A stretch of 64,000 bases of DNA from Dyella terrae. Lineage in GTDB: Bacteria > Pseudomonadota > Gammaproteobacteria > Xanthomonadales > Rhodanobacteraceae. The notes beneath the pieces were generated by a model, which made no database searches, was not told where the DNA came from, and saw only the letters and a list, made by a program, of their open reading frames with translations. Location: the NCBI RefSeq assembly GCF_022394535.1, contig NZ_CP089414.1:1488001-1552000 (forward strand), given 5' to 3'. Positions 1-8,430 of the stretch are shown piece by piece. The number at the start of each line of letters is the position of its first letter. Position 1 is the first letter of the stretch. The translations under genes were made by a program, and so were the position numbers.

Positions 1-309
1 CTCATCGCGGTGCGACGCGGACGCCCCCACCCATACGGCCATGTCGCCGATCTTCAGGTCGCCCGTGCGATGCACGCAGCGTGCGTCGGTAACGCCATAG
101 CGCGCGATGGCCTCAGCCACGATGCGCTCGCCCTCCGCGATCGCCAGTTCCGCATAGGCTTCGTAAGAGAGGCCATCGACTTCGCGCCCTTCGTTGCTGT
201 TGCGCACCCAACCTTCGAAGGCACAAAAGCCGCCGCTGGACGGATGGCGAAGCCGGTCGCGCTGGCTTGCCGCGTCAACCATCGAGTCGAAAAGTTCGAA
301 ACGGCTCAT
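1..309 (-). CDS. moaE: Molybdopterin synthase catalytic (large) subunit MoaE, 3' end cut by window
   Basis: MoaE works with thiocarboxylated MoaD to put the two dithiolene sulfurs into cyclic pyranopterin monophosphate in the cytoplasm. I translated 103 codons from the reverse strand. They begin MSRFELFDSMVDAASQRD and include the family-like stretches FCAFEGWVRN and CVHRTGDLKIGD. The usual protein is about 150 residues, so the C-terminal third, where the family's catalytic lysines lie, is outside the window. The start ATG (307-309) overlaps the moaD stop in an ATGA, so the two subunits are probably translationally coupled. It is the last visible gene of the molybdenum operon. Confidence 0.93.
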   Translation of the reverse strand, partial: MSRFELFDSMVDAASQRDRLRHPSSGGFCAFEGWVRNSNEGREVDGLSYEAYAELAIAEGERIVAEAIARYGVTDARCVHRTGDLKIGDMAVWVGASASHRDE

Positions 310-548
310 CCGCCAGCTACCGGTGGAATGAAGACGACCGTATCACCATCACGCAAGGAACGATCCCAGGCGCTGAACTCGGTGTTCACCGCCACCTTAA
401 GCACGTCCGCACCCAACGAGAATCCGTGCGAGGCACGCAACTCCTCATAGAGATCGCGCAATGACACGGCCGAGGTGACGACCTGCTCGCTGGTTTTGCC
501 GGCCTGCTCGCGCAACTGCGCGTAGTACTGAAGGTTGACGACCGTCAT
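306..548 (-). CDS. moaD: Molybdopterin synthase sulfur-carrier subunit MoaD
   Basis: Small ubiquitin-fold sulfur carrier of molybdopterin synthase. The product is 80 residues, the usual size, and ends in PPVAGG. The terminal Gly-Gly is the site adenylated and thiocarboxylated by MoeB-type enzymes. The sequence begins MTVVNLQYYAQLREQAG, a typical first strand and helix of the beta-grasp fold. The gene overlaps mobA upstream and moaE downstream by 4 bases each (ATGA), consistent with one polycistronic message. No moeB is visible in the window. Confidence 0.95.
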   Translation of the reverse strand: MTVVNLQYYAQLREQAGKTSEQVVTSAVSLRDLYEELRASHGFSLGADVLKVAVNTEFSAWDRSLRDGDTVVFIPPVAGG

Positions 549-1144
549 GCCGGTGACTCCAAGCGTTGTTGCATGGCTTCCCGTTCCTCGGGGGTATTGA
601 CGTTATCCAGCGCGTCGCCAGGTGCGGGAAGCAGCTTGATGGCGGACTGGATCAGTGCCTTGCGCGGGCAGTAGCTGCCATCCTGGTAGCGCTGCAGCAG
701 CAAGGCGTGACTGGACGGCTCCCAGATGGCGCAGAGCGGTTCCGGCAATCCGTCATGGCTGCTGGTGAACGCCGTTGCTGCAGCATGCGGATCGCGTGCG
801 TCGATCAATCGCCGCAACGTGCCGCTGTCCAGCAAGGGGAGGTCACAGGCGAGCACCAGCCAGGCCGCCTCGGGATGAAGATGCTGCGCGGACAGGATGC
901 CCGCGACAGGGCCGATAGCGTCGTAGCTGTCCACGATTTGAGGCAACCCGGCGCGTAGCGGGTCGTCGCGCTGGCTGTCGCGCACGGACAGATAGGTGCG
1001 CTCGGTCACCGCCTTCAGCACACGCCACGCGCGCAATAGCTGTGGCTCGCCGCGATAAGCTAGCGCGGCCTTGTCCTGGCGCATGCGCTGGCTGGCGCCA
1101 CCGCTCAGCAGCAGACCATAGAGGGGAGCACGCTGCTCGCTCAT
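545..1144 (-). CDS. mobA: Molybdenum cofactor guanylyltransferase MobA
   Basis: MobA transfers GMP from GTP to Mo-molybdopterin to make the guanine dinucleotide form (bis-MGD) needed by DMSO-reductase-family enzymes such as the NapA encoded 10 kb away. The 199-residue product has the nucleotide-binding signature LLLSGGASQRM near residues 11-21, followed by a conserved lysine in RQDKAAL, and an acidic VLACDLPLL segment that should bind the metal ion. Length matches the family (about 190-200). It overlaps moaC and moaD by 4 bases on either side. Confidence 0.95.
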   Translation of the reverse strand: MSEQRAPLYGLLLSGGASQRMRQDKAALAYRGEPQLLRAWRVLKAVTERTYLSVRDSQRDDPLRAGLPQIVDSYDAIGPVAGILSAQHLHPEAAWLVLACDLPLLDSGTLRRLIDARDPHAAATAFTSSHDGLPEPLCAIWEPSSHALLLQRYQDGSYCPRKALIQSAIKLLPAPGDALDNVNTPEEREAMQQRLESPA

Positions 1145-1635
1145 ACGCTCTCCTCGCCACCGATGTCGTGCTTTCCGCCTGTTTTGGAGACGAGACGCAC
1201 CTCGCTGATCACGATGTCATGCGACATCGCCTTGCACATGTCGTAGATGGTGAGCGCAGCGATGCTGGCGCCGGTGAGTGCTTCCATCTCCACGCCGGTG
1301 CGCCCGCTGCAAGACACGGTGCAATCGATCCAGGCATCCACGCCATCCATGCGGATGCCGATATCGCATTTGTCGATGCTGAGCGGATGGCATAGCGGAA
1401 TCAGTTGCGGCGTCGCCTTGGCGCCCATGACGCCGGCAATCTGCGCCACGGTGAGCACCGCGCCCTTGGGTGTTACGTAGCCGGCTTCGTGAAGGCGCTG
1501 TGCAACGTCAGCGGGAAACGTGACCCGTGCGCGTGCACGGGCCGTCCTGCGGGTCACGGCCTTGGCGCCGACGTCGACCATGCGTGGCTGCTGCTGTTCG
1601 TCGACGTGGGAAAGCGTGGTGGATATCGCGGTCAC
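1141..1635 (-). CDS. moaC: Cyclic pyranopterin monophosphate synthase MoaC
   Basis: MoaC converts the MoaA product, 3',8-cyclo-GTP, into cyclic pyranopterin monophosphate. I chose the GTG at 1633-1635, giving 164 residues, because it has a GGAG six bases upstream and starts just before the conserved LSHVDEQQQPRMVDVGAKAVTRR region. A longer in-frame start at 1713 would add 26 non-conserved residues. The conserved block MGAKATPQLIPLCHPL and the later EMEALTGASIAALTIYDMCKA are present. The end overlaps mobA by 4 bases. The 102-base gap to moaA upstream shows no obvious signal. Confidence 0.94.
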   Translation of the reverse strand: MTAISTTLSHVDEQQQPRMVDVGAKAVTRRTARARARVTFPADVAQRLHEAGYVTPKGAVLTVAQIAGVMGAKATPQLIPLCHPLSIDKCDIGIRMDGVDAWIDCTVSCSGRTGVEMEALTGASIAALTIYDMCKAMSHDIVISEVRLVSKTGGKHDIGGEESV

Positions 1636-1737
1636 ATGACACTCCGGAGAGGCGTGAGGAGGATTATCGGCCGGATACGGGCGGGCAGAATTAAGAAACC
1701 GTCTAGAAACCACGATATTCCTGCCCCGCTACGCCGA

Positions 1738-2784
1738 TCAGCCCCCGATATAGTGCATTTCGATCTTGCGGGGCGCCTTGCCATGGTGTTCTGCCCGTTC
1801 CTCGCTGTAACGGTCGTGGCGGCGAAGCCAGGTATCGCGGAGCAGAGCGGTCAGCTCCGCATCGGTGGCGCCGCCACGCAGGAGCCCGCGCAGGTCGGTG
1901 CCACGGGTAGCGAACAGGCACGTGTACAGCATGCCCTCCGAAGACAAGCGGGCTCGCGTGCAGCCGCCGCAGAACGGCTGGCTGATGGACGAGATCATGC
2001 CGATCTCCCCGGTGCCGTCCTCGAACCGATAGCGTGTCGCTACCTCGCCCGAGTATTTCGGCGGTACGGCGCGCAGCGGCCAGCGCCCATGGATGCGCTT
2101 CACCAGCTCCGCCGAAGGCACCACGGCCTCCGGGCTCCAGTCGTTGCGGTTGCCCACGTCCATGTATTCGATGAAGCGCACGACGATGCCGCTACCGCGA
2201 AAACGTTCGACCAGATCGACCACCGTGTGCTCGTTGACCCCACGCTGCACCACGGTATTGAGCTTCACGCCGTGCGGGAAACCGGCGTCCCGCGCCGCCT
2301 CGATACCTGCCAGCACGTCGTCCAGCGCACCGCGTCCGCCGCTCATGCGATGGAACAGCGCGGGATCAAGCGTGTCCAGGCTGATGGTGACCCGGTCCAG
2401 GCCCGCCTCGCGCAACTCACCGGCATGCCGTGACAACAGCACGCCGTTGGTGGTCAGAGCCAGGTCGTTGATGCCATCGATACGACGCAGCCGCGCGACG
2501 AGATCGGCCAGATGCGGCCGCAACAGGGGCTCACCGCCAGTCAAGCGCAACTTGCTGACGCCTTGTGCTGCAGCCAGCCGGCAGAGGCGCTCTATCTCGT
2601 CAAAGCTCAGGCGTTCGTCGTTACGCAGGAAGGCGAAGTGTTCGCCATAGGTCGACTCCGGCATGCAATACGGGCATCGAAAGTTGCAACGGTCCATCAC
2701 CGAGATGCGCAAATCGTGCAGTGGCCGACCCAGTTGGTCGACCGGCAACACGGCAGTCTCGTCGCGGGCATCCATTGCGCTCAT
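1738..2784 (-). CDS. moaA: GTP 3',8-cyclase MoaA (radical SAM)
   Basis: First enzyme of molybdenum cofactor synthesis, a radical-SAM protein that cyclises GTP. From the ATG at 2784 it is 348 residues. The radical-SAM cluster is CNFRCPYC (Cys 33, 37, 40). A second C-terminal cluster set is visible in FCGGCTRARLSS and the following YTCLF. The protein ends in Gly-Gly, the tail typical of MoaA. The upstream moeA stops one base before this start, so the two are tightly coupled. The longer in-frame extension to 2886 lies inside moeA and looks non-coding. Confidence 0.95.
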   Translation of the reverse strand: MSAMDARDETAVLPVDQLGRPLHDLRISVMDRCNFRCPYCMPESTYGEHFAFLRNDERLSFDEIERLCRLAAAQGVSKLRLTGGEPLLRPHLADLVARLRRIDGINDLALTTNGVLLSRHAGELREAGLDRVTISLDTLDPALFHRMSGGRGALDDVLAGIEAARDAGFPHGVKLNTVVQRGVNEHTVVDLVERFRGSGIVVRFIEYMDVGNRNDWSPEAVVPSAELVKRIHGRWPLRAVPPKYSGEVATRYRFEDGTGEIGMISSISQPFCGGCTRARLSSEGMLYTCLFATRGTDLRGLLRGGATDAELTALLRDTWLRRHDRYSEERAEHHGKAPRKIEMHYIGG

Positions 2785-2785
2785 C

Positions 2786-3997
2786 TCACCACCGGTAAAA
2801 CGGCGCCACCGTGCCGGCAGGCGCCTTGCCCTGCCCCGGTGACAACTGCACGAATCCCTGCGTGCGCGGCAGAGACGAAAAATCACCCGAGGTACGTGAA
2901 GGTACCGGGTAGGCCGTCAGGCGACCCTGCGTATCGGTTTGTACGCGTGCGGGCACAAAGCTCGCCAGCGTCGGATTGATATCCACCGCCTCGTCCAGAC
3001 AAACGTATTCAGGCGCCGTCACCGACGCCCCCTGCGCAGCACGCAGAGCTGGGCGCGCATAGCGCGTGGCACACACCAGCGCGGAAACCGGGTTGCCAGG
3101 CAAGGCGAATACGGCCTGCCCGCGGGGACCGATGCCAAACCACATCGGCTTGCCGGGCTTTTGCGCAATGCGGTGGAACACCTTGCGTACGCCGGCTGCG
3201 GCCAACGCGGCTGGCACGTAATCGCGCTGCCCCATGGACACGCCACCGGAAAGCAGCAGCACATCGTGCCGTTCCAGCAGATCGGCAATGCGCGCCCGCG
3301 TGGCGGCTTCATCGTCGACGATATGCTCCAGGGCGACGCGGTCGAAACCGTCCAGCCGCAACGCCGCGCGGACGGCCGTATCGTTGGAACGGCGGATCTG
3401 CCCTTCGCCCAACGGCGCATCGACCTCCACCAACTCATCGCCAGTCGACACGATGGCGACCGACGGTACCGCCGCCACTTCAACCATCCCTACGCCATTG
3501 GCCGCCAGCAGGGCCATTTCCGCGGGCCCCAAGTGCATACCTGGCGAGAGCAACAACGTGCCCTGCACGCAATCCGAGCCACGCCGATGAATGAACTGCC
3601 CCGCTACGGGCCGGCAGTCGTCGGACAACGCATAGCTGTCGCCATCCCGGCGCAACTGCTCCACCGGAATCACGCAGTCGGTACCGGCAGGCAGCATCGC
3701 GCCCGTCGTTACGTCGAGGCAGGCGTCGTCACTGGTCAGCGACTGCATCCGCATGCCGGCCATTTGCGCACCCGCCACGCGCAACCGACGCGGCAAGGCA
3801 GCGGACCAGTGCACGGCGATGCCGTCCATCATCACGCGATCAAACGGCGGATGGTCGTGCTCAGCGTGCACGGCCTGTCGAAGTACCCGCCCTACTGCAT
3901 CGCCCAAAGGCACGCGCTCACTGCCAAACGAGGGCATATGTTCGGCGATCAAGGCTTCCGCCTGACTGACGCTGATCAAGTCGCTCATGGTTCCCAT
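2786..3997 (-). CDS. moeA: Molybdopterin molybdenumtransferase MoeA, copy 1
   Basis: MoeA-type proteins insert molybdate into (adenylylated) molybdopterin. This 403-residue product has the N-terminal DHPPFDRVMMDGIAV segment, the DELVEVDAPLGEGQIRRSN and LLLSGGVSMGQRDYVPAAL signatures of the central MoCF-binding domain, and a PGKPMWFGIG...FALPGNPVSA segment near the C-terminus. It starts MGTMSDLISVSQ; the second ATG, three codons in, is also possible. A second, clearly different MoeA-like gene lies at 6992-8254 in the same operon, so one copy may have a specialised role. No mogA/moaB partner is visible. Confidence 0.92.
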   Translation of the reverse strand: MGTMSDLISVSQAEALIAEHMPSFGSERVPLGDAVGRVLRQAVHAEHDHPPFDRVMMDGIAVHWSAALPRRLRVAGAQMAGMRMQSLTSDDACLDVTTGAMLPAGTDCVIPVEQLRRDGDSYALSDDCRPVAGQFIHRRGSDCVQGTLLLSPGMHLGPAEMALLAANGVGMVEVAAVPSVAIVSTGDELVEVDAPLGEGQIRRSNDTAVRAALRLDGFDRVALEHIVDDEAATRARIADLLERHDVLLLSGGVSMGQRDYVPAALAAAGVRKVFHRIAQKPGKPMWFGIGPRGQAVFALPGNPVSALVCATRYARPALRAAQGASVTAPEYVCLDEAVDINPTLASFVPARVQTDTQGRLTAYPVPSRTSGDFSSLPRTQGFVQLSPGQGKAPAGTVAPFYRW

Positions 3998-4042
3998 CGG
4001 GCAAGGAAGAATGGCTTCACGCCGCTGAGCATACCGCGGCCG

Positions 4043-5131
4043 TCAAAGCCCCAGCGCAACGGCTTTCACTTGCGCCCAGGCCTCGCCACCTGGCCGCAGC
4101 TCCAGGTCATGCCAGGAACGACGCGTGATGCGGGCCAGCAAGGTGCTCCCGCCGGCATCGAGCTGCACGAGCACCTGGGAGGGGTGATCCGCATCGGCCA
4201 CGGCGACGATCCGGCAAGGCAGCTGGTTGAGCGCACTCGTGCCTTCCTGTGGGGCCTTGGTCAGCACCACATCGCGCGCACCGATGCGGCAACGTAACCG
4301 CTGGCCCACGCTTTCGTGGCGATACGGTAACCAAAGCCGGCCACCAACGAACTCCAGCGCAATCAACTGATCGTGCGCGTCGTAGTCGACTACCTGCCCG
4401 TCGATCACCGCACCCACCGCTTCGCCCAAGGCCGGAGGTAGGTCCAGTCGGGTCAGTGTTTCCTGCAGACTGCCCTGCGCCACCACGTGCCCGGCCTCCA
4501 TCAGAACAAGATGGTCGGCCAGCCGGGCTACTTCGTCCACGTTGTGGCTTACATAGACCACGGGCACCTTGAGCGTACCGTGCAGCGATTCCAGGCAACC
4601 CATCAGATCGCTGCGCGCCGCAACATCCAGGGCGGACAACGGCTCGTCGAATAACAGCAACGCTGGATCGGACAGCAGCGCCTGCACCATCGATACACGC
4701 TGGCGCTCTCCGCCGGACAGGTTATCGACACGGCGCTCCAGCAAGGGGCGCAAACCGAAGCGGTCGATCAGGCCGTCGCGATCCAGATGCGCCGGCCGCC
4801 CCGCGCGGCGGTAGCCGAAATCCAGGTTGCCGACCACCGAGCGGTGGGTAAACAAGCTCGGCTCCTGGAACACATAGCCAATGCGGCGGCGATGCGGGGG
4901 CACGAACACGCGGTGCAAGCTGTTCTGCCAGACATCCGAACCGAAACTCACCCGGCCAGAGGCCTTTTGCTCCAGGCCAGCGATGGCACGGAGGCAACTG
5001 GTCTTGCCCGCGCCAGAGGGGCCAAACAAAGCGGTGATGCCCTGGGCCGGCAGACTCAGATCGATATCGAACGCCAACGCACCACGGCGCCAGGCGAGCT
5101 TGGCTTCCAACCCGTGCGGGGAGTCAGTCAC
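4043..5131 (-). CDS. modC: Molybdate ABC transporter ATP-binding protein ModC
   Basis: ATPase of the molybdate importer. The GTG at 5131 gives 362 residues and overlaps the modB stop by 8 bases. The further upstream extension to 5296 merely reads modB in another frame. Walker A is FGPSGAGKTS, the Q-loop follows in GYVFQEPSLF, the ABC signature is LSGGERQR, Walker B is LLLFDEPLSALD and the switch His is in VYVSHNVDEV. After about residue 280 a C-terminal TOBE/MOP-like molybdate-binding region follows. The substrate call rests on this layout and on the cofactor genes around it. Confidence 0.94.
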   Translation of the reverse strand: MTDSPHGLEAKLAWRRGALAFDIDLSLPAQGITALFGPSGAGKTSCLRAIAGLEQKASGRVSFGSDVWQNSLHRVFVPPHRRRIGYVFQEPSLFTHRSVVGNLDFGYRRAGRPAHLDRDGLIDRFGLRPLLERRVDNLSGGERQRVSMVQALLSDPALLLFDEPLSALDVAARSDLMGCLESLHGTLKVPVVYVSHNVDEVARLADHLVLMEAGHVVAQGSLQETLTRLDLPPALGEAVGAVIDGQVVDYDAHDQLIALEFVGGRLWLPYRHESVGQRLRCRIGARDVVLTKAPQEGTSALNQLPCRIVAVADADHPSQVLVQLDAGGSTLLARITRRSWHDLELRPGGEAWAQVKAVALGL

Positions 5132-5807
5132 GCGCCGGCCTGCGGGTGCGCAACAGCGACATGGCGAGCAAGGCCGCGAACGACACCACCAGCAAGCACA
5201 GTGACAGCACGTTGGCCTGATGGTATTCGCCCGCCTGCACATGGTCGTAGATGCGCATGGAGAGCACGCGCGTCTGCCCAGGGATGTTTCCGCCAATCAT
5301 CAGCACCACACCAAACTCGCCCACGGTGTGGGCAAAGCCAAGCACGGCCGCGGTCAGCACGCCTGGCAGGGCCAGTGGCAAAGCAATGCTGAAGAAGCGA
5401 TCCAGCGGCCCGGCACGCAGGCAGGCCGCCACTTCCAGCGGGCGGTTACCCACGGCCTCGAAGGCGTTTTGCAAGGGCTGCACCACGAACGGCAACGAAT
5501 ACAGCATGGAGGCCACCACCAGCCCCTTGAACGTGAACGGCAACGCGGCAAGCCCTAGCGCCGCCATGGCCCGCCCCACTGCACCATTGGGCCCCAACAA
5601 CATCAGCAGATAAAAGCCCAGCACAGTGGGTGGCAGCACCAGCGGCAGGGCCACCACGGCAGCGATAGGGCGCCGCCAACGCGAATGCGTGTGCGCCAGC
5701 CACCACGCGAGCGGCAGGCCAAGTAACAGCAGAAGCACGGTCACCGTCGTCGCCAATCGCAACGTCAGCCCCAGCGCTTCGATATCCGCATCCGTCAGCA
5801 AGGCCAT
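5124..5807 (-). CDS. modB: Molybdate ABC transporter permease ModB
   Basis: Inner-membrane permease of the molybdate importer. The 227-residue protein has about five hydrophobic segments and the conserved cytoplasmic EAA-type loop, readable as AFEAVGNRPLEVAACLRAG, that docks on ModC. It begins MALLTDADIEALGLTLRLA and contains LPLVLPPTVLGFYLL, typical of ModB. It follows modA after 9 bases and overlaps modC by 8 bases, giving the usual modABC order. Confidence 0.95.
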   Translation of the reverse strand: MALLTDADIEALGLTLRLATTVTVLLLLLGLPLAWWLAHTHSRWRRPIAAVVALPLVLPPTVLGFYLLMLLGPNGAVGRAMAALGLAALPFTFKGLVVASMLYSLPFVVQPLQNAFEAVGNRPLEVAACLRAGPLDRFFSIALPLALPGVLTAAVLGFAHTVGEFGVVLMIGGNIPGQTRVLSMRIYDHVQAGEYHQANVLSLCLLVVSFAALLAMSLLRTRRPARD

Positions 5808-5816
5808 GAACGTCGC

Positions 5817-6596
5817 TCAGTGCGCACCGTCTTCCGGCAAGTTGAAACCATAGCGAGAAAGAATGGCCTTGGCCGGCGCGCCCTGCACGTAGCTCGCGAA
5901 ATCCCGGGCGAGCGGGCTATCCGCGCCATGCTTGGTCAGCACAAAGCTCTGCTTCAGCGGCTCGTAGAGCGATGCCGGCACCGGCTCGGACGTACCCTTG
6001 ACCGGCGCGTTGATTACCAGCGACTCAGCCACCAGCCCCACCTGCGCATTACCGCTCTGCGCGAACTGCGCCGTCTGGGCGATGTTGTCGCCGAACACCA
6101 GCCGCGACTGCACCTTGTCCCACACGCCCGCCGCGCGCAGCGCTTGCTCGGCGCGCTTGCCGTAGGGCGCATGCTGCGGGTTGGCGATGGCGATGCGCCC
6201 GAAGCGGGGCTGCGCCAAGTCGGCCACCTGCACGCCGCGCATGTCGATGCTCGCGCTCCACATCACCAGGTGACCGAACGCATAGGGGACGGGCGTGCTG
6301 CCTGACTTGCCGTGTTCCACCAATTGCTGCGGATAGTTACTGTCCGCGGAGAAGAAGATCTCGAATGGCGCACCCTGCTCGATCTGGGTCAACAGGTTTC
6401 CCGAGGAACCGTAGACCACATCGATGCGACTATCAGGATGGTCATGGCGATACGCTGCCACGACGTCGTCGAGTGCCTGGTGCAGGTCGGCCGCCGCTGC
6501 CACCGTGATGTGATTGTCGGCGGACGCGGCCATCGATGCCGACGCAAACACCGCCCCCATGGCTAGCAGGCCTTGTAACAGCCGACGCATCATCAT
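5817..6596 (-). CDS. modA: Periplasmic molybdate-binding protein ModA
   Basis: High-affinity molybdate-binding protein that feeds ModBC. The 259-residue precursor begins with a Sec signal peptide (MMMRRLLQGLLAMGAVFASA, then SMAASA), and the mature part starts near DNHITVAAAADLHQAL. YGSSGNLLTQIEQGAPFEIFFSAD is the typical ligand-binding region. The first three codons are all ATG, so the exact start is uncertain by one or two residues. It is first of modABC, 57 bases after a small gene. No ModE-type regulator or clear ModE box was found. Confidence 0.95.
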   Translation of the reverse strand: MMMRRLLQGLLAMGAVFASASMAASADNHITVAAAADLHQALDDVVAAYRHDHPDSRIDVVYGSSGNLLTQIEQGAPFEIFFSADSNYPQQLVEHGKSGSTPVPYAFGHLVMWSASIDMRGVQVADLAQPRFGRIAIANPQHAPYGKRAEQALRAAGVWDKVQSRLVFGDNIAQTAQFAQSGNAQVGLVAESLVINAPVKGTSEPVPASLYEPLKQSFVLTKHGADSPLARDFASYVQGAPAKAILSRYGFNLPEDGAH

Positions 6597-6653
6597 CGTG
6601 TCACTCCTATCGCCGAGTCAGTCGCAGGATTTCAGGGTAATGCACCGGCACGT

Positions 6654-6995
6654 CTACTTGGTGCGACGATGACGCACGCTGTCGCGCACATCCACGTCAA
6701 ACAGCAATTCCAGTGGTTCACCATCGCCACTTTCCAGTTCGAAAGTCAGGCCCTCACGGGAAGGCAACGTGCCTGCGTACGCACGCAGGGCGTCTTCTGG
6801 AAGATCGATTGACCAGGCGCCCGCAAGGCCACTGAAGCGAGCCGCTGCGCCGGCTACGGCCCGCAACGTGCACGACAGCGACATGTCGCGGGTAAAGCGC
6901 GTGCTGGAAACGACGGGTTGCCCCACCAGCAGGCTGGCCAGCTCCACCTCGCCGATGCGTACGCGCAGGCTCTGCCCTTCGATCTGCAATTTCAT
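6654..6995 (-). CDS. Small protein of unknown function in the molybdenum operon
   Basis: A 113-residue soluble protein with no signal peptide or membrane segment, beginning MKLQIEGQSLRVRIGEVELASL. It alternates short hydrophobic strands with charged turns, which suggests a small beta-rich fold. It resembles the short proteins that databases file under DUF7009, but I recall that only loosely. Its ATG overlaps the stop of the upstream moeA-like gene (ATGA, 6992-6995), and modA follows after 57 bases. It is therefore co-expressed with molybdate uptake, and a role in molybdate or cofactor handling is inference from position only. Confidence 0.75.
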   Translation of the reverse strand: MKLQIEGQSLRVRIGEVELASLLVGQPVVSSTRFTRDMSLSCTLRAVAGAAARFSGLAGAWSIDLPEDALRAYAGTLPSREGLTFELESGDGEPLELLFDVDVRDSVRHRRTK

Positions 6996-8254
6996 GATCC
7001 GACTCCTGATTGATCCGTCCCGGTGAGCAGCGGCTCGTCGGGATGCAGGCTGGCCACGATGACCCGCGAGCCCGTCACGGCCTCGCCCGCATCCTCCGGC
7101 AAGACCACCCAGGCACCTGCCTGAGCGAATGGCTGAATGCGGAACGGCTGCTGCTGGGCGAGTACCTGTGCATGGAGCCGCCCCGTCTCGTCCTGGGTCA
7201 CGGTGGCCCGCAGAAAATGGCGCAAACCTGACTTGGGCTGCAACGGTGTATCGAGCATGGCATGCCAGGTCGGCTCGGCGGCTTGTCCACGCATGGCGCG
7301 CAATACGGGCGCGATGAAAAAGCGCAGCCCTACCGCCACAGCCATTGGCGTGCCCGGCAAGGCGAACACCAGCACATCGTCCAGCGCCGCCGCCAGTTGC
7401 GGTTTGCCCGGGCGAATGGCGACCTTGTGAAACAGCATGCGTGCACCGAGTTCCGCCAGCGCCTCCGGCACGAAGTCGTAGCGCCCCATCGATACGGCGC
7501 CCGTGCTGACGATCAGGTCCACTCTCATTCGGCGTGCGCGCTGCACCGCATCGATGAAGGTCTGCCCGGTGTCGTCGACCGTTTCACACGACAGCACTCT
7601 GGCCTCCGAGGAGGCAAAAGCGGCCGCAAGGTAAGGACCGTTGGACGCGTAGATCTCTCCATCGCCGAGCGGTTGCGCAGGGCCCACCTGCAGCTCCTTG
7701 CCGGTGCAGATGATGGCAACCCGTGGTGCGCGCACTACGTCGACACTGGCGATGCCCAGCGCCGCGAACAGCATCAAGTGACTAGCCGCGATGCGGGTGC
7801 CTGCGCGAACGACCACGGCACCTTTCGCCACGTCACTGCCGGCATAACGGACATTTGCCGCCGGCATTACCGCATCCAGCAGCCGGATGCGCGCGGGTGA
7901 GCCGTCACTCCGCCGCTCCAGCAGTTCCGTGCGCTCCACCGGAACCACCGTGTCCAGCCCGGCGGGAAGACGTGCCCCGGTCATGATCTCCCAGGCCATG
8001 CCTGCCGATACGCGCCACGCATCACCCGCAGCCTGCGAGCCCTGGACCGGATGCTCGGAACCCGCCGCGAGCGATTGCGGCGCATGCAGCGCATAACCGT
8101 CCATCGCCGAATGATCGAATGACGGCAAGTCCATCGGACTCACCACGTCACGAGCCAGCACCTTTCCCAGCGCTTCGCCCACCCGGCACGAAACCGCCTC
8201 GAGCCGCCGGGCATGTCGCAGCAGCTGATGAAGGGCTTCGTCGTAAGCAATCAT
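6992..8254 (-). CDS. moeA: Molybdopterin molybdenumtransferase MoeA-like, copy 2
   Basis: Second MoeA-like protein, 420 residues from the ATG at 8254 (MIAYDEALHQLLRHAR). The longer frame to 8503 is an extension through the divergent promoter and into fdhD. Family signatures are visible: MDLPSFDHSAMDGYAL near the N-terminus, KELQVGPAQPLGDGEIYASN, VSTGAVSMGRYDFVPEAL, and RPGKPQLAAALDDVLVFALPG. The residues equivalent to SGG in copy 1 read STG here. It is the promoter-proximal gene of the operon, divergent from fdhD. The two copies differ throughout, so this is not a recent duplication. Confidence 0.92.
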   Translation of the reverse strand: MIAYDEALHQLLRHARRLEAVSCRVGEALGKVLARDVVSPMDLPSFDHSAMDGYALHAPQSLAAGSEHPVQGSQAAGDAWRVSAGMAWEIMTGARLPAGLDTVVPVERTELLERRSDGSPARIRLLDAVMPAANVRYAGSDVAKGAVVVRAGTRIAASHLMLFAALGIASVDVVRAPRVAIICTGKELQVGPAQPLGDGEIYASNGPYLAAAFASSEARVLSCETVDDTGQTFIDAVQRARRMRVDLIVSTGAVSMGRYDFVPEALAELGARMLFHKVAIRPGKPQLAAALDDVLVFALPGTPMAVAVGLRFFIAPVLRAMRGQAAEPTWHAMLDTPLQPKSGLRHFLRATVTQDETGRLHAQVLAQQQPFRIQPFAQAGAWVVLPEDAGEAVTGSRVIVASLHPDEPLLTGTDQSGVGS

Positions 8255-8430
8255 CCGGAGTCGTGGCCTGTATCGTCGCGCGGGTGGCAGCCCGCCCCGA
8301 CATGCTCCGCGTGAGGACTGCGGTATGCAAGCTGCCAACCTACATTGATACGATGCATGCCGTCGACCGGCCCTGTCCGAGTCGGGCCACCACGCGACCG
8401 TTTGCCGCCGCAGCCGCAGGAGAACCACCC

